Source: Spiractinospora alimapuensis
GTDB lineage: Bacteria; Actinomycetota; Actinomycetes; Streptosporangiales; Streptosporangiaceae
Assembly: GCF_018437505.1 (NCBI RefSeq)
Contig: NZ_CP072467.1
Location: 4,054,010 to 4,118,009, forward strand
Length of the DNA stretch: 64,000 bases
Direction: 5' to 3'
Part shown: positions 1 through 8,909 of the stretch, in pieces
Layout: each line of letters starts with the position of its first letter
Numbering within the stretch: position 1 is the first letter of the stretch
Notes under the pieces: generated by a model
Told to the model about the DNA's origin: nothing
Databases searched by the model: none
The model's input: the letters and a program-made list of their open reading frames with translations, nothing else
Made by a program: the position numbers and the translations under genes

Positions 1-2
1 GT

Positions 3-449
3 GCGTTCGACTCCAAGGAGCGCCTGTTCGAGCTCGCTGTGCGGCGCTACCAGGAGCGATACGCCTTCGCCGCCCGCTCCGACCTCCCATTCGCGGAGGC
101 CATCGCCCACTACCTGGACCGGGCCGCTCGGGAGTTCACCACCGACCCCGGACGAGGGTGCCTCGTCTCCACCGGGCTGCTCGCCACCGGCCGCGACTCC
201 GAGCTCGCCGCCGCGGTGGTGCGGGCGGAACGTGACCAGGCCCTGGCGAACCTGCGAGGTCGCATCATCGACGCCCGGGCGCGCGGGGAGCTACCTCCAA
301 CCACCGACACCGAAGGACTCGCGCGCACCATCGGAGCGTTGATCCAGGGAATGTCCGTACAGGCCCGAGACGGCGCCGGCTACCGGGAACTCGCCACCAT
401 CGCCACCGCCGCCCGAGACCTGCTGCCAACGGACGTCCCCGGGGCCTGA
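3..449 (+). CDS. TetR/AcrR-family regulator, C-terminal part (cut by window start)
   Basis: The frame is open from the first bases of the window and ends at a TGA. The first visible residues (FDSKERLFELAVRRY) match the end of the TetR helix-turn-helix, where F-x-S-K-E-x-L precedes the ligand domain. The DNA-binding helices therefore lie upstream, outside the window. The rest is an alpha-helical ligand-binding region with the usual GCLVSTG segment. The gene converges on the methyltransferase, with 12 bases between the stop codons. Target and ligand cannot be inferred. Confidence 0.8.
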   Translation, partial: AFDSKERLFELAVRRYQERYAFAARSDLPFAEAIAHYLDRAAREFTTDPGRGCLVSTGLLATGRDSELAAAVVRAERDQALANLRGRIIDARARGELPPTTDTEGLARTIGALIQGMSVQARDGAGYRELATIATAARDLLPTDVPGA

Positions 450-461
450 CCTCGGCGGAGG

Positions 462-1349
462 CTACTCCGCGCGCAGCACTCCGCCGTACTCGTAGCCGCG
501 GCGGGTGTGCTTGGAGGCGCCGAGGTAGGGGGCGACCACGGGGTGCGGGTCCGGCAGCGGGGGCTGGTCGGGGTCGGGGCGCCAGTCGTTGACGTCGCAC
601 AGACCCGGGGGCACCGGGTCAAGGCCCGCGAGCAGGGCGTCCACCTCGCGGGGTTCACGGGTACGGAACGTCATACCGATGGCCGCCGCGTTGGCGTCCA
701 CCTCCGCGCGCGTCGACTCGATCTCGGAGACGACCGCCGACAGTGCGAGGAAGCTGCCGGGGGCCGCCGGTTCGAGGCAGCCGAACGCGATCCGGCGCAC
801 CTCGGAGTCGTCGGGGACGTAGTGCAGGATGGAGAGCATCAACACCGCGACCGGCCGGGAGAGGTCGATCAGCTCCTTCGTCTCCGCGGCGTTCAGGATC
901 GCCTCGGTGTCGCCGATGTCGGCCTGGATGAAGGCGGTCGAGGCGTCCTTGGCCAGGAGCGCGCGGCCGTGCGCGAAGACGATGGGATCGTTGTCCACGT
1001 ACACCACCCGGGCGTCCGGGCGGAACTCCTGGGCCACCTCGTGCACGTTGTTGTCCGACGGCAAACCCGACCCCAGGTCGATGAACTGGTCGATGCCGGC
1101 GTCCCGCGCCAGGTAGCGCACCGCCCGATACAGGAACCGGCGGTTCTCCCGCGCGACGTCCACCGCCTCGGGGTACTGCTTCAGCCCCTCCGCGGCGGCT
1201 TCGCGGTCGATCGCGAAGTTGTCCTTACTGCCCAGGTGCAGGCCGTAGATACGGGCCGGTGTGGGGCGATCGGTCGGGATCGCGGGCGGTGGCGCGCCCG
1301 CGTCGGGTTCCCGGGCCGCCTGCCGCATGAACTCTGTCGGGTCTGCCAT
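462..1349 (-). CDS. SAM-dependent methyltransferase, DUF574 / Methyltransf_19 type
   Basis: The 295-residue protein shows the DUF574 pattern: an N-terminal PARIYGLHLGSKDNFAIDR segment, then FIDLGSGLPSDNNVHE (the SAM-binding glycine loop), then VVYVDNDPIVFAHGRALL with the acidic residues that hold the ribose. This family is often present in many copies in mycelial actinobacteria, and its substrates are mostly unknown. An ATG 21 codons further upstream is possible, but the chosen start at 1349 has an AGGAG at 8-base spacing. It is transcribed toward the TetR fragment. Confidence 0.88.
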   Translation of the reverse strand: MADPTEFMRQAAREPDAGAPPPAIPTDRPTPARIYGLHLGSKDNFAIDREAAAEGLKQYPEAVDVARENRRFLYRAVRYLARDAGIDQFIDLGSGLPSDNNVHEVAQEFRPDARVVYVDNDPIVFAHGRALLAKDASTAFIQADIGDTEAILNAAETKELIDLSRPVAVLMLSILHYVPDDSEVRRIAFGCLEPAAPGSFLALSAVVSEIESTRAEVDANAAAIGMTFRTREPREVDALLAGLDPVPPGLCDVNDWRPDPDQPPLPDPHPVVAPYLGASKHTRRGYEYGGVLRAE

Positions 1350-1519
1350 CGTGTCGGGCTCCTGGGGGGAGAGGTCCGCGCCACCGACAACCGTCGTGGC
1401 GCCTGGCGTCACGGGGAGTGTAGAAGCCGAACGGCCGACGCAGGAGGCCCAGAAATCGGAGCGTGGCGACCCGGGCCCCGGTGGCCCCGGGCCTCAGGTC
1501 GCCACGGTGAACCTCGCCC

Positions 1520-2218
1520 TCAGGTCCGTGGCGTTGGTGCCGTGGCCACGGACACCGCCGGCCGCGTCGCGCCGGGCCGTAGCGTGGCGACCACGAGCAG
1601 CGCGGTCACCAGCAGCTCCTGGAAGACGCGCCGTACCCAGTTGAGCGCGGTCCACGCCTCGACCTCCGCGAGGAGCTGGCCGGTGACCACGGTGTCCGCC
1701 GGTAGCTGCCCCCACGCCATGGCGGTGGGCGCGAAGTACACGGCGCTGACCATCCGCATGCCGTAGAACGCCACCATCGCGACCAGTAGCAGCGTGCGGC
1801 GCCCACGGTCGTGCCAGTTCAGCATCACCGCCGCCGGGAGCAACACCCACTCGAAGGTCAGGTGGACCGTCATGAAGTAGAACCCGAAGGCGGGGATCCG
1901 CGTGAACTCGAACGCCGACTGCGCGTCGGGCGTCAACAGGTCGCCCAGAATGGCGGCGCCCAGCGACATGAAGGCGATCGCGCACGCCACGTAGAGCGGT
2001 ATCTGGGCCCAGCGGGGCGAGCGCTGCCCCCGGGCCGCGAGCCGTGGTGCCAGGAGCATCGCGATCACCCCCCACACCAGCCCGAACCCCGCCAGCGGGA
2101 GCGAGGCGTCCACGGCCACTCCGGACACCGCGCCGAACCCGGTGCTCGCGAACGGGATGAGCAGGAGTGCGGGACGGAAACCCGTCGATGGGTGCGTTGT
2201 GGATTCGCCGGAACGCAT
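1520..2218 (-). CDS. Multi-pass membrane protein of unknown function
   Basis: The protein is about 232 residues with roughly six hydrophobic segments. The first lies near LLLIPFASTGFGAVSG and the last near VFQELLVTALLVVATL. No catalytic motif is recognised. The start at 2218 follows a GGGGGA-type ribosome site; an in-frame start 18 codons upstream (2272) is possible but less well supported. It faces away from the TPR gene and is not obviously in an operon. Confidence 0.7.
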   Translation of the reverse strand: MRSGESTTHPSTGFRPALLLIPFASTGFGAVSGVAVDASLPLAGFGLVWGVIAMLLAPRLAARGQRSPRWAQIPLYVACAIAFMSLGAAILGDLLTPDAQSAFEFTRIPAFGFYFMTVHLTFEWVLLPAAVMLNWHDRGRRTLLLVAMVAFYGMRMVSAVYFAPTAMAWGQLPADTVVTGQLLAEVEAWTALNWVRRVFQELLVTALLVVATLRPGATRPAVSVATAPTPRT

Positions 2219-2454
2219 GGAATCCCCCAGGTGCGTCTTCTCGGTGGATGCGCGGGTGCCGGCGCTGGTCACCCGGGCACCGAGTGACTCCGTACCCTCC
2301 GATTCTGCGCCTGGGGCCTACAGTGTGATATTGGGCACGTCACCCACGTGACCCTGACGTCACCCGGAGTGGCGAGTCCGGGGATGGGGTCGAGAGATCG
2401 GGTGTGACCTGGGCGGACATGTGGCGCCACGGCGGGACCGCAGCGGCGGTCGGA

Positions 2455-4977
2455 CTAAGGGTGTCCCCAGTGCCAACTGACCCCTTCCACCCGGCCGTTC
2501 GCCTGTTCGGCGAAGTAGGGGAAGTAGTCAGGGCTCAGGGCGTCCTGCCACGCCACCAACAGCGCGCCGAGGTCGGTCGGGTCCCCGACCGGGGTGTACA
2601 ACCAGGCCTCGTCCGCCTCGCCACCCCGGGGGCGCAGGTTGACGAACACCTCGTCCTCGAACTGGCTCACGATCAGGCGGCCGGCCGGACACGGGTACTC
2701 CAACGACGTAAACGTCGCACGTTGGATGTCCATGTCGTCGGGCCGCCAGCCTCCGTTCCAGAGCACGTCGGCGAGCGTCCGGTCCATCCGCTCCGGTTCC
2801 GGCCGGGGATCCACGACGGACACGAATCGTTCATCGGTGCGCATGTGTTCGAAGTCGGTGTCGTCACGGATCTCCGATCGGAGCGACGGCTTCAGCTTCA
2901 GCGTCGCCGCGATGTCCTCGATGGCCGCGTCCACGTCGCCGAGTTGGGCGTACGCGGCGGCGCGGAACCAGAACGTGTTGGCGTGCCTCGGTTGGAGTCG
3001 CGCCGCCGAGGTCGCGGCCGCGACGGCGAGCTCGTGCCGGCCGGCGGTGTGCGCCGTGGCCGCCTTCTGGTACCAGCCGGGGAAGTAGTCGGGGAGCCGT
3101 CGGGTGAGTTCCTCGAGCAGGGTCAGCCCCTCGGCTCCGCGGCCCTCCATCGACAGACACTTCGCGTGTTCGATCAGTGCTGGGCCGACCTCGTACCCGA
3201 GTTCGACGCACTGACGGTACTCCGAGCCCGCGTGGTCCGCCCCGACGAGCCGGAGCAGCCGCGCCCGTTGGAAGCGGGCCGGTGCGTGGCGAGAGTCGCG
3301 CTGGATCGCGGCGTTGAATCCTTCCAAGGCCAGGTGGGGTTGGTCGTCGGCCAGAGCGGCGACGCCCCGCTCGAACCACAGGGCGGCGCTGCCGCCGGCC
3401 GGGTCACTGGATATCTGCCGCTCCACGGTGAGCAGCGCCCGTGGGGCCGGCGGACGGGTTGACTCGCTCCACTCGTTGTCCGGGTCCCAGTCGACGGACA
3501 ACAGGAAGCTGGTCGACTCGTTCGTTGCCACGTCGAACCGGTGGATCGGGCACAGCAGGGACAGGGATTGCAGCAGCGATCCCAACGTCTTCGCGCATCG
3601 AACGGAGTTCTGGTGGGTGCCGATCACGTCCAACACGGTCGCCAGCTGGTCGCGGTTACCTCGCCCTGATCCGAGATCGAACACGTCGATGTCGAAGACG
3701 GCGGGAGAGCCGAACGTCGACTCCTCACCCTCGGGCAGCCACACGGTGAGTCGGAGTGATTCCGCGAGGGTGGGGAGCACGCCGACCATGTGGTCCACGC
3801 GCAGGGTCGTTCCGTGGCCGGTGCGCAACGCTCGGCTGACGGTCGCCGGTCGGCCGGGTTGTGTCTGGAACCAGCCGGCTTGCTCGAGCCGGGCACCAAC
3901 GTGCCGGGATCGGGCGTCGGCCCCGGCGGGAGCCGGGGCGGGGGAGCGGGGGGCGTCGGGGTGCCGGACTCGATGCCACTCGTCGTCCTGGCCCATTCGG
4001 TGGACGGTGGCGTAGGCCGCGAAGAGTGCCTTGCCGAGCTCGAGCAGGTTGTCCTCTGTCAGGCGGTGCTGCCAGGAACGCAGAACCTCGATGAGCCGGT
4101 CGGCGTCCTCGGGACGGTTGATCCCATCGACCTTGAGCAGGAAGTAGCTGTCGTCACGGGAGACCCGCACACGGGTCTCGACTCCGCCGTTGATGTGGAG
4201 GTTTCCCGCGCTTATGCGCAGTGAGCCGCGGTCGACGTAGAACGACTCCAGCTCGTCACGGAGCTGGGCCTCGTCCGGGCTGGTCCGCCAGCCGACTGCG
4301 GTGAGGGCCTTGTGCAGCCGGTCCTCGACGGGATCGGCGTAGGTGATGTCCTCGTCGGGAGTGCTGTGCCACGTGGTGGCGGTGACGGTGCCGCCGCTCG
4401 CCGTGGCCTCAGTGGTCGTGACCGTGCCGCGGCCCGTGGGGCGGTCGTCGGAGTGGAGGTCGTCGTCGTGGTCCTCGCCGTCGCCGAGCTGGGAGGTGAG
4501 CGGACGGAGGCGTCCACCGTCGCCGTGGACGAAGACCTGGCAAACCTCGAGGAGTGTGGCGATCGTGGCGGGGACCAGCCGATCGGTGTACTGCTCGTGC
4601 CGTCCGGACTGGACCAGGACGTCCAGCACCGTGGTCAGGGTGTCGGTTCCCCGTCCCGAGGGACCGAGGAAATCCACGAACACCCGCACCTCGGCCTCGG
4701 GGGTGTTCCACTGGAGGTCAAGGTATTCCGGTAGGCCTCCGGGTTCGCTCGCCACCACGTAGTCGCATTTGCACGCCCAGCCGAAGCGGCGCAGGGACAC
4801 GCTGGCGACGAAGTCGGTGGCGATGCCCGCGTCCCACAGGATCGTGTCCGACGCCCATCCCGCGGCGGTCAGGGTGGAGATGATCCGGGACCGGCGTTCG
4901 TTCTGGGCGGTGGTGAGGTCCCCGGCGAGCGGCATGGAGGGAGGTTCCTGTCCGGACGGGGTGGAGGTCTGCTCCAC
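2455..4977 (-). CDS. Large TPR protein with four copies of an unnamed ~110-residue module
   Basis: The cytoplasmic protein has 840 residues. Residues about 530-700 are tetratricopeptide repeats (ALWFERGVAALAD, APARFQRARLLRL, TFWFRAAAYAQLGDVDAAIEDI), a protein-binding scaffold. Outside them, four stretches share one plan: a start like L-x-x-A/G-G-W, alternating beta strands, and an end like D-x-L-x-x-V/L-L-D/R. They lie near residues 30-155, 218-325, 360-470 and 732-816. An acidic, Thr-rich linker (160-210) joins modules 1 and 2. No signal peptide or membrane segment is seen. The GTG at 4977 has no clear ribosome site; an ATG at 4935 is an alternative. Function unknown. Confidence 0.75.
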   Translation of the reverse strand: MEQTSTPSGQEPPSMPLAGDLTTAQNERRSRIISTLTAAGWASDTILWDAGIATDFVASVSLRRFGWACKCDYVVASEPGGLPEYLDLQWNTPEAEVRVFVDFLGPSGRGTDTLTTVLDVLVQSGRHEQYTDRLVPATIATLLEVCQVFVHGDGGRLRPLTSQLGDGEDHDDDLHSDDRPTGRGTVTTTEATASGGTVTATTWHSTPDEDITYADPVEDRLHKALTAVGWRTSPDEAQLRDELESFYVDRGSLRISAGNLHINGGVETRVRVSRDDSYFLLKVDGINRPEDADRLIEVLRSWQHRLTEDNLLELGKALFAAYATVHRMGQDDEWHRVRHPDAPRSPAPAPAGADARSRHVGARLEQAGWFQTQPGRPATVSRALRTGHGTTLRVDHMVGVLPTLAESLRLTVWLPEGEESTFGSPAVFDIDVFDLGSGRGNRDQLATVLDVIGTHQNSVRCAKTLGSLLQSLSLLCPIHRFDVATNESTSFLLSVDWDPDNEWSESTRPPAPRALLTVERQISSDPAGGSAALWFERGVAALADDQPHLALEGFNAAIQRDSRHAPARFQRARLLRLVGADHAGSEYRQCVELGYEVGPALIEHAKCLSMEGRGAEGLTLLEELTRRLPDYFPGWYQKAATAHTAGRHELAVAAATSAARLQPRHANTFWFRAAAYAQLGDVDAAIEDIAATLKLKPSLRSEIRDDTDFEHMRTDERFVSVVDPRPEPERMDRTLADVLWNGGWRPDDMDIQRATFTSLEYPCPAGRLIVSQFEDEVFVNLRPRGGEADEAWLYTPVGDPTDLGALLVAWQDALSPDYFPYFAEQANGRVEGVSWHWGHP

Positions 4978-5078
4978 GGGAAACGTGCGGTGTCGAGGGA
5001 AACCTAGGGTCTGGCACCGACATTTCCGTCTTGTCCCCGCGCGGGGCGCGCTCGCTCGTCGGCTGTGGTGTTGATGGG

Positions 5079-5747
5079 TCAGCCGTCGCGTTGTGCCCTG
5101 ATGCCAGCGATCACCAGATCGAGCACCTGGTCGAAGTACGTGTTCTCGACCGCCAGGGCGTCGGGCTCCGAGACCGCCGTGGTCCGGGCGTTGTCGTGGG
5201 TCTCCGGGGCGGTCGCGCGGGTGGTGCGCATGGCGACCGTGGTGATCGCGGCGCCGACGAGTTGGTGGGACATCGCCCGGATGGCGACGGCCTGTTGCTG
5301 TTCGGTCCCGCCGTGGTCGTGCAGCGCGGTGATGATCCGCCGTGACAGGGCGACGGCGTTGGGTCCGATCAGCGGGCGCGACCCCGCGAACTCCGCGGCC
5401 CAGGCGTGGGCCGTCAACGCGGCGTAGAACCGGTGCGCGGTCCGCTTGACGGCGACGTCCCAGGTGACGTCCGGCCCGGGTAGGTCCGCGGCGGCGCCGG
5501 CGAGGATCTCGTCCACGGCGAGGTCGACGAGGTCCTCGCGGCGTTCCACGTGCCAGTAGAGGCTCGTGGCGTGCACGCCGAGCTCGGCGGCGACCTTGCG
5601 CATGGTGAGCGCCCGGGTGCCCTCCCGGTCCAGGAGCGCGATCGTCGCGGTGACGATGCGTTCGCGGCTGAGCGCGGGTTGGGACCGGCGGCCACGCGGA
5701 GGGCGCGCGAAGACGCTGTCGATCTGCGGGGCGTGGGGATCGTCCAT
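5079..5747 (-). CDS. TetR-family transcriptional repressor, divergent from a CPBP protease
   Basis: The protein has 222 residues. The N-terminal helix-turn-helix is clear (LSRERIVTATIALLDREG, then LTMRKVAAELGVHATSLYWHVERREDLVDLAVDEI). The C-terminal part looks like the TetR_C family that covers tetracycline-repressor relatives. The start at 5747 (ATG) is preferred over a GTG three codons upstream. The gene is read away from the membrane protease gene, and the 60-base gap between them holds a perfect 19-base palindrome, so it probably represses itself and the protease. The inducer is unknown. Confidence 0.88.
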   Translation of the reverse strand: MDDPHAPQIDSVFARPPRGRRSQPALSRERIVTATIALLDREGTRALTMRKVAAELGVHATSLYWHVERREDLVDLAVDEILAGAAADLPGPDVTWDVAVKRTAHRFYAALTAHAWAAEFAGSRPLIGPNAVALSRRIITALHDHGGTEQQQAVAIRAMSHQLVGAAITTVAMRTTRATAPETHDNARTTAVSEPDALAVENTYFDQVLDLVIAGIRAQRDG

Positions 5748-5770
5748 GTCTCTCACTCTACCCAGAATCC

Positions 5771-5799
5771 TACGTTGTTGGATTCAATCCAACAGTGTA
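5771..5799. promoter_or_regulatory. Probable TetR operator (perfect palindrome)
   Basis: The sequence TGTTGGATTCAATCCAACA at 5776-5794 is a perfect inverted repeat around one central base. It is extended after a 2-base break by TAC...GTA (5771-5773 and 5797-5799). It is AT-rich compared with its surroundings and lies between the divergent TetR and CPBP start codons, the usual place for a TetR operator. Binding is inferred. Confidence 0.75.
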
Positions 5800-5810
5800 T
5801 GGTTCCGGCC

Positions 5811-6680
5811 ATGGCAACCCACACCGCTCCGTCACAGGAGCACACCTCCACCTCCGCACCGGACCTGGCCCGCGCCACCACCCTCGCCCCGCGCGGCCTC
5901 ACGGCGTTCTTCGTGATCGCCTTCGCGTTCTCCTGGACCGCCTGGTGGGCCGGCACCACCCTGGTCGACCTCGGCGACCCCATGCCCGTCGTCATCCTCG
6001 GCAGTTTCGGCCCGATGGTGGCCGCGATCCTGGTCACCGCCGCCACCCAGGGGCGACGGGGAGTCGGCGCGCTCTTCCGGCGCTACTCCCTCCGACACCG
6101 AGGCGGGATCGCCCCCTACGTCATCGCCGCCCTCGTCGTCCTGGCCATCGCCGCCTCCGCCGCGGTGCCCGTACTCCTCGGAGAGGCGTTCATCGACGAG
6201 GGCGAACTCAACGCCGCCCTGGCCATCGTGCCGATCCAGTTCCTGGTCATCGCCCTCGCCGGCGGTGGCAACGAAGAGCTCGGCTGGCGTGGCTTCGCCC
6301 AGCCACGGCTTCAGGGCGCGTTGCCTCCGCTGGCGGCCAACGTGCTCCTCGGCGGGATCTGGGCCGTGTGGCACGCACCGCTGTTCGCCGTGGCCGGCAC
6401 CGCCCAGGCCGACATGTCCTTCCCGGCCTATGCCCTGCTCTGTGTGGGTCTCACGGTGGTCCTGGGGCACGTCTTCAACGCCGCCCGCGGCGGTGTCCTC
6501 GCCCCCGTGCTGGCCCACGCCGCGATCAACGTCGTCTCCGGCCTCAAGGCGACGCTCGTCGGCTCCCCCGCCAGCCCGGTGGAGATCGCCTGCGTCGCCC
6601 TCGCCGCGCTGCTCCTCATGGCCGTCACCCGCAACCGCCTGGGCCTGCGCGCACCCGCCGCGGAGACCCCAGACCGTTGA
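5811..6680 (+). CDS. CPBP-family intramembrane metalloprotease (CAAX protease-like)
   Basis: The integral membrane protein has 289 residues and about eight hydrophobic segments. The three family motifs are present: EELGWRG with Glu155, Glu156 and Arg160, then a WAVWHAPLF motif with His188, then LAHAAINV with His236. These residues form the metal and catalytic site in CAAX-processing and bacteriocin-related Abi proteases. The chosen ATG at 5811 could be replaced by one four codons upstream (5799) that lies next to the operator. It is divergent from, and probably controlled by, the TetR gene. The substrate is unknown. Confidence 0.88.
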   Translation: MATHTAPSQEHTSTSAPDLARATTLAPRGLTAFFVIAFAFSWTAWWAGTTLVDLGDPMPVVILGSFGPMVAAILVTAATQGRRGVGALFRRYSLRHRGGIAPYVIAALVVLAIAASAAVPVLLGEAFIDEGELNAALAIVPIQFLVIALAGGGNEELGWRGFAQPRLQGALPPLAANVLLGGIWAVWHAPLFAVAGTAQADMSFPAYALLCVGLTVVLGHVFNAARGGVLAPVLAHAAINVVSGLKATLVGSPASPVEIACVALAALLLMAVTRNRLGLRAPAAETPDR

Positions 6681-6717
6681 CCGGCAGCCCACCCGCGGAC
6701 GAGGACGCCGCCGACCG

Positions 6718-7130
6718 TCACCCCCCGACGTTTCGCGGCGTCCTTCGCGTGCCCGACCGGGGCCGCGTCGGCGTCCGACGGCAGTTCGACGCCGCGCGGA
6801 CCGCGCGGCATCGGCGCGATCGTCCTACACCGAGCGCGAAGGTCGCCGCGTGGGCGCCGGCCCGCGCCCACGACAGGGCGTCCCGCGCCACCCGAAGCAG
6901 CCCCTCACCGGTGGTCCCACCGCGCTCGTCGGCCACCGCGACCGCACCCCCAGGGCTCTGGGTGGCGGCGTCCCTGTCCGTGCCGGACACCGACGCCGGA
7001 GACCGGAGCCCGAGCACTCGCCCGAAGACCGCCATGGCGAGACCGCCGATAAGGCCATACTCAGCGCACCGCCCAGACCCCTGCTGATGTCCGGGACCGC
7101 GACCGCCGTCCGGCCCGGTTCTCGACGTGA
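6718..7130 (-). pseudogene. Possible frameshifted remnant of a small membrane protein gene
   Basis: No intact gene fits the 480 bases between the protease and the next operon. On the minus strand the translation EYGLIGGLAMAVFGRVLGL continues for about 70 codons with strongly GC-ending codons and reads like a membrane segment plus tail. A similar sense fragment (ISRGLGGALSMALSAV) precedes it in another frame, and the 3' part also changes frame near 6850. This pattern fits a decayed gene, but no family is recognised and chance coding in high-GC DNA is a real alternative. Confidence 0.25.
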
Positions 7131-7161
7131 TCGTGCCCGTCCCCTCGGCTCCTGTGGCGCG

Positions 7162-7761
7162 TCACCACGGCGCGTGTCGCCACACGGGACAACGGAGCAC
7201 ACACGCCGCCCCCTCGGGCTTCGCCTCCGGGTCGATGACCGACGCCTCCTCGACGGAGCCGGCCAGGGCGACGAGGTCGACCCCGGGGGAGTCGGACCGA
7301 AGTCGGACGTACCTCCCGTCAGGGGACTCCATGCGTACCTCGGTCCATCCTCGTGGCCACCGGTCCTTGGTGTCCGCCAGCATGCTGTCGCGGAGGGCCG
7401 CCCGCATGGTCACCACGAGCACGCCGTCCCGTTCCTCGCACCTCTCCTCGCGGGGTTCCACGCCGGGCTCCGCCCCGCACTCCGCCGGGTTGAGCACGTC
7501 GGAGTCGAAGGCGTTCGCGGAGTCGCCGCCGTCGGGCAGGGGGACGGGCTCGGATCCCAGCAGGACCGTCCGCCCCAGCCAGTCGCGGTAGACGAACTCG
7601 GGGAACACCGACTCGTCGTGGACGTGGGCCAGTCGCCACCCGGAGGAGTTCAGGACGGACACCGAGGAGTACTCACCAAAGGCCGCGGCGGCCTCCTCCC
7701 GCTCCCCTCGGGCTTCCACGAGACGCATCGCGCTGTCGGCGAGCAGGAGCGACGCGGTCAT
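7162..7761 (-). CDS. Hypothetical protein, translationally coupled to an upstream membrane protein
   Basis: The protein has 199 residues. The first residues (MTASLLLADSAMRLVEA) could form a short hydrophobic or signal segment, and the rest is soluble and acidic, with a FVYRDWLGRTVLLGSEPVPLP stretch. Its ATG at 7761 overlaps the stop of the preceding gene as ATGA, so the two are an operon. The frame stays open far upstream, through the neighbouring gene, but that extension is on the wrong side of the coupled start. No family is recognised. Confidence 0.65.
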   Translation of the reverse strand: MTASLLLADSAMRLVEARGEREEAAAAFGEYSSVSVLNSSGWRLAHVHDESVFPEFVYRDWLGRTVLLGSEPVPLPDGGDSANAFDSDVLNPAECGAEPGVEPREERCEERDGVLVVTMRAALRDSMLADTKDRWPRGWTEVRMESPDGRYVRLRSDSPGVDLVALAGSVEEASVIDPEAKPEGAACVLRCPVWRHAPW

Positions 7762-8228
7762 CGCCCCGAGAGCACCGGCACCCGCAGTCCAGGCCGCGGA
7801 ACCCTCCCCCCGAGCCACAGCGTCACGAACACCAGGGGAACCGGCAGCGCCAGGAAGAGGTACACCGCCCAGCCCCAGACCTGTATGTGGCTCTCCAACG
7901 CGAACACCACACAGAGGATCGCCGCGGCCCCCACCAACAACCCGATTCCCAACGGCGCCCGCACCCTCCGCGCCCGCAACGCCACACCCGAGGCCACGGC
8001 CGCGCCCCCCGCCACCGGCGAGAAGAAGACGAGGTTCTCCCGAATCGGCTCGTTGTAGCCCTCGTGCGCGACCAGGAACCACAACACCATCGCGAGCATC
8101 GTCGCCGGCGTGTGCACCAGAGCCACGACGACGATGACCCGAAGCCGAAGCTCGTGGGGCGGGGTGGATGCCGCCCACCGAGCACGGCGGATACCGAGAC
8201 CCGATTCGGCCGATCGTCCGAAGCGCAT
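7758..8228 (-). CDS. Small four-helix membrane protein
   Basis: The protein has 156 residues with four likely membrane helices: VIVVVALVHTPATMLAMVLWFLV, NLVFFSPVAGGAAVASGVAL, GIGLLVGAAAILCVVFAL and WGWAVYLFLALPVPLVFVTLWL. It is first in a two-gene operon whose second gene starts inside its stop codon. The start at 8228 lacks a well-spaced ribosome site, so the true start may be slightly different. Function unknown. Confidence 0.65.
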   Translation of the reverse strand: MRFGRSAESGLGIRRARWAASTPPHELRLRVIVVVALVHTPATMLAMVLWFLVAHEGYNEPIRENLVFFSPVAGGAAVASGVALRARRVRAPLGIGLLVGAAAILCVVFALESHIQVWGWAVYLFLALPVPLVFVTLWLGGRVPRPGLRVPVLSGR

Positions 8229-8387
8229 ACCTCAAGATCGAAGCGCTACACGTCGTCACCGATCCACCCAACGGCCACATGTGGACGCGGCGACCCCGTC
8301 GAATTGATCGTGAATCGGGGGCTATGTCCGTGGATTCGTTTTTGACGGCGGCGTAGTCCGTTCCCAATCGCGACCGCCGAGCGGGAC

Positions 8388-8903
8388 TCACCGCGCTGCC
8401 CACCCCATCGTCACGCTGAGGCGGTCACCCCAGGAGAGCCGGTGCTCGCCGACTCCGTCGGCGGTCGTGACTCGCGACCGCCGCAATGTGGCTATCGCGT
8501 CCTCGGGACCAAGGCCAGTGGCGCGCAGGAGAGCGTAGGAGAACATGCCTGTCCGATGAATCCCCGCTGAGCAGTGGACGACGACGCCGGCGCCCTCGCG
8601 CAGGATCTGGGTCAGCCCACTCAACGCACTGGCCAGCTCATGGTCGCGCGCTGGCGGGGGGACGTCCCCGTTGGCGAGTTCCACCCAGACCCACTCCAGA
8701 CCCGCCGCGCGAGCGGCGGCCCCGATCTCCCGCGCCCCTTCGCGTGTGGACAGTAGCGAAACCAGGTGGGTCGCTCCCAACGATCTCATCGCGGGGAGCG
8801 ACTTCACCCGGGGGCGATGCGACACCGCGATCGTTCCAACGCCGATCGCGACGAAGTCCAGCGTCAGAGCACGAACCATTCCCGGACGGTATCGCTCTGG
8901 CAC
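8388..8903 (-). CDS. Protein tyrosine / dual-specificity phosphatase-like protein
   Basis: The 171-residue protein carries the phosphatase signature HCSAGIHRTG, with Cys111 as nucleophile and Arg117 as phosphate-binding residue. It is preceded by a short acidic loop (LANGDVPPPARDHEL) that could supply the general acid. The family hydrolyses phosphotyrosine or other phosphomonoesters through a cysteinyl-phosphate. The start is a GTG at 8903 (GGAGGGGGG upstream); an ATG at 8879 is also possible. It lies just beyond the decayed gene copy that marks the left edge of the catabolic cluster, so it is probably not part of that pathway. Confidence 0.82.
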   Translation of the reverse strand: MPERYRPGMVRALTLDFVAIGVGTIAVSHRPRVKSLPAMRSLGATHLVSLLSTREGAREIGAAARAAGLEWVWVELANGDVPPPARDHELASALSGLTQILREGAGVVVHCSAGIHRTGMFSYALLRATGLGPEDAIATLRRSRVTTADGVGEHRLSWGDRLSVTMGWAAR

Positions 8904-8909
8904 GACCCG

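Noticed and set aside
7162-8403. A single 413-codon gene on the minus strand
   Set aside because: The upstream half overlaps a better membrane-protein gene in another frame, and an ATGA-coupled start at 7761 explains the downstream half.
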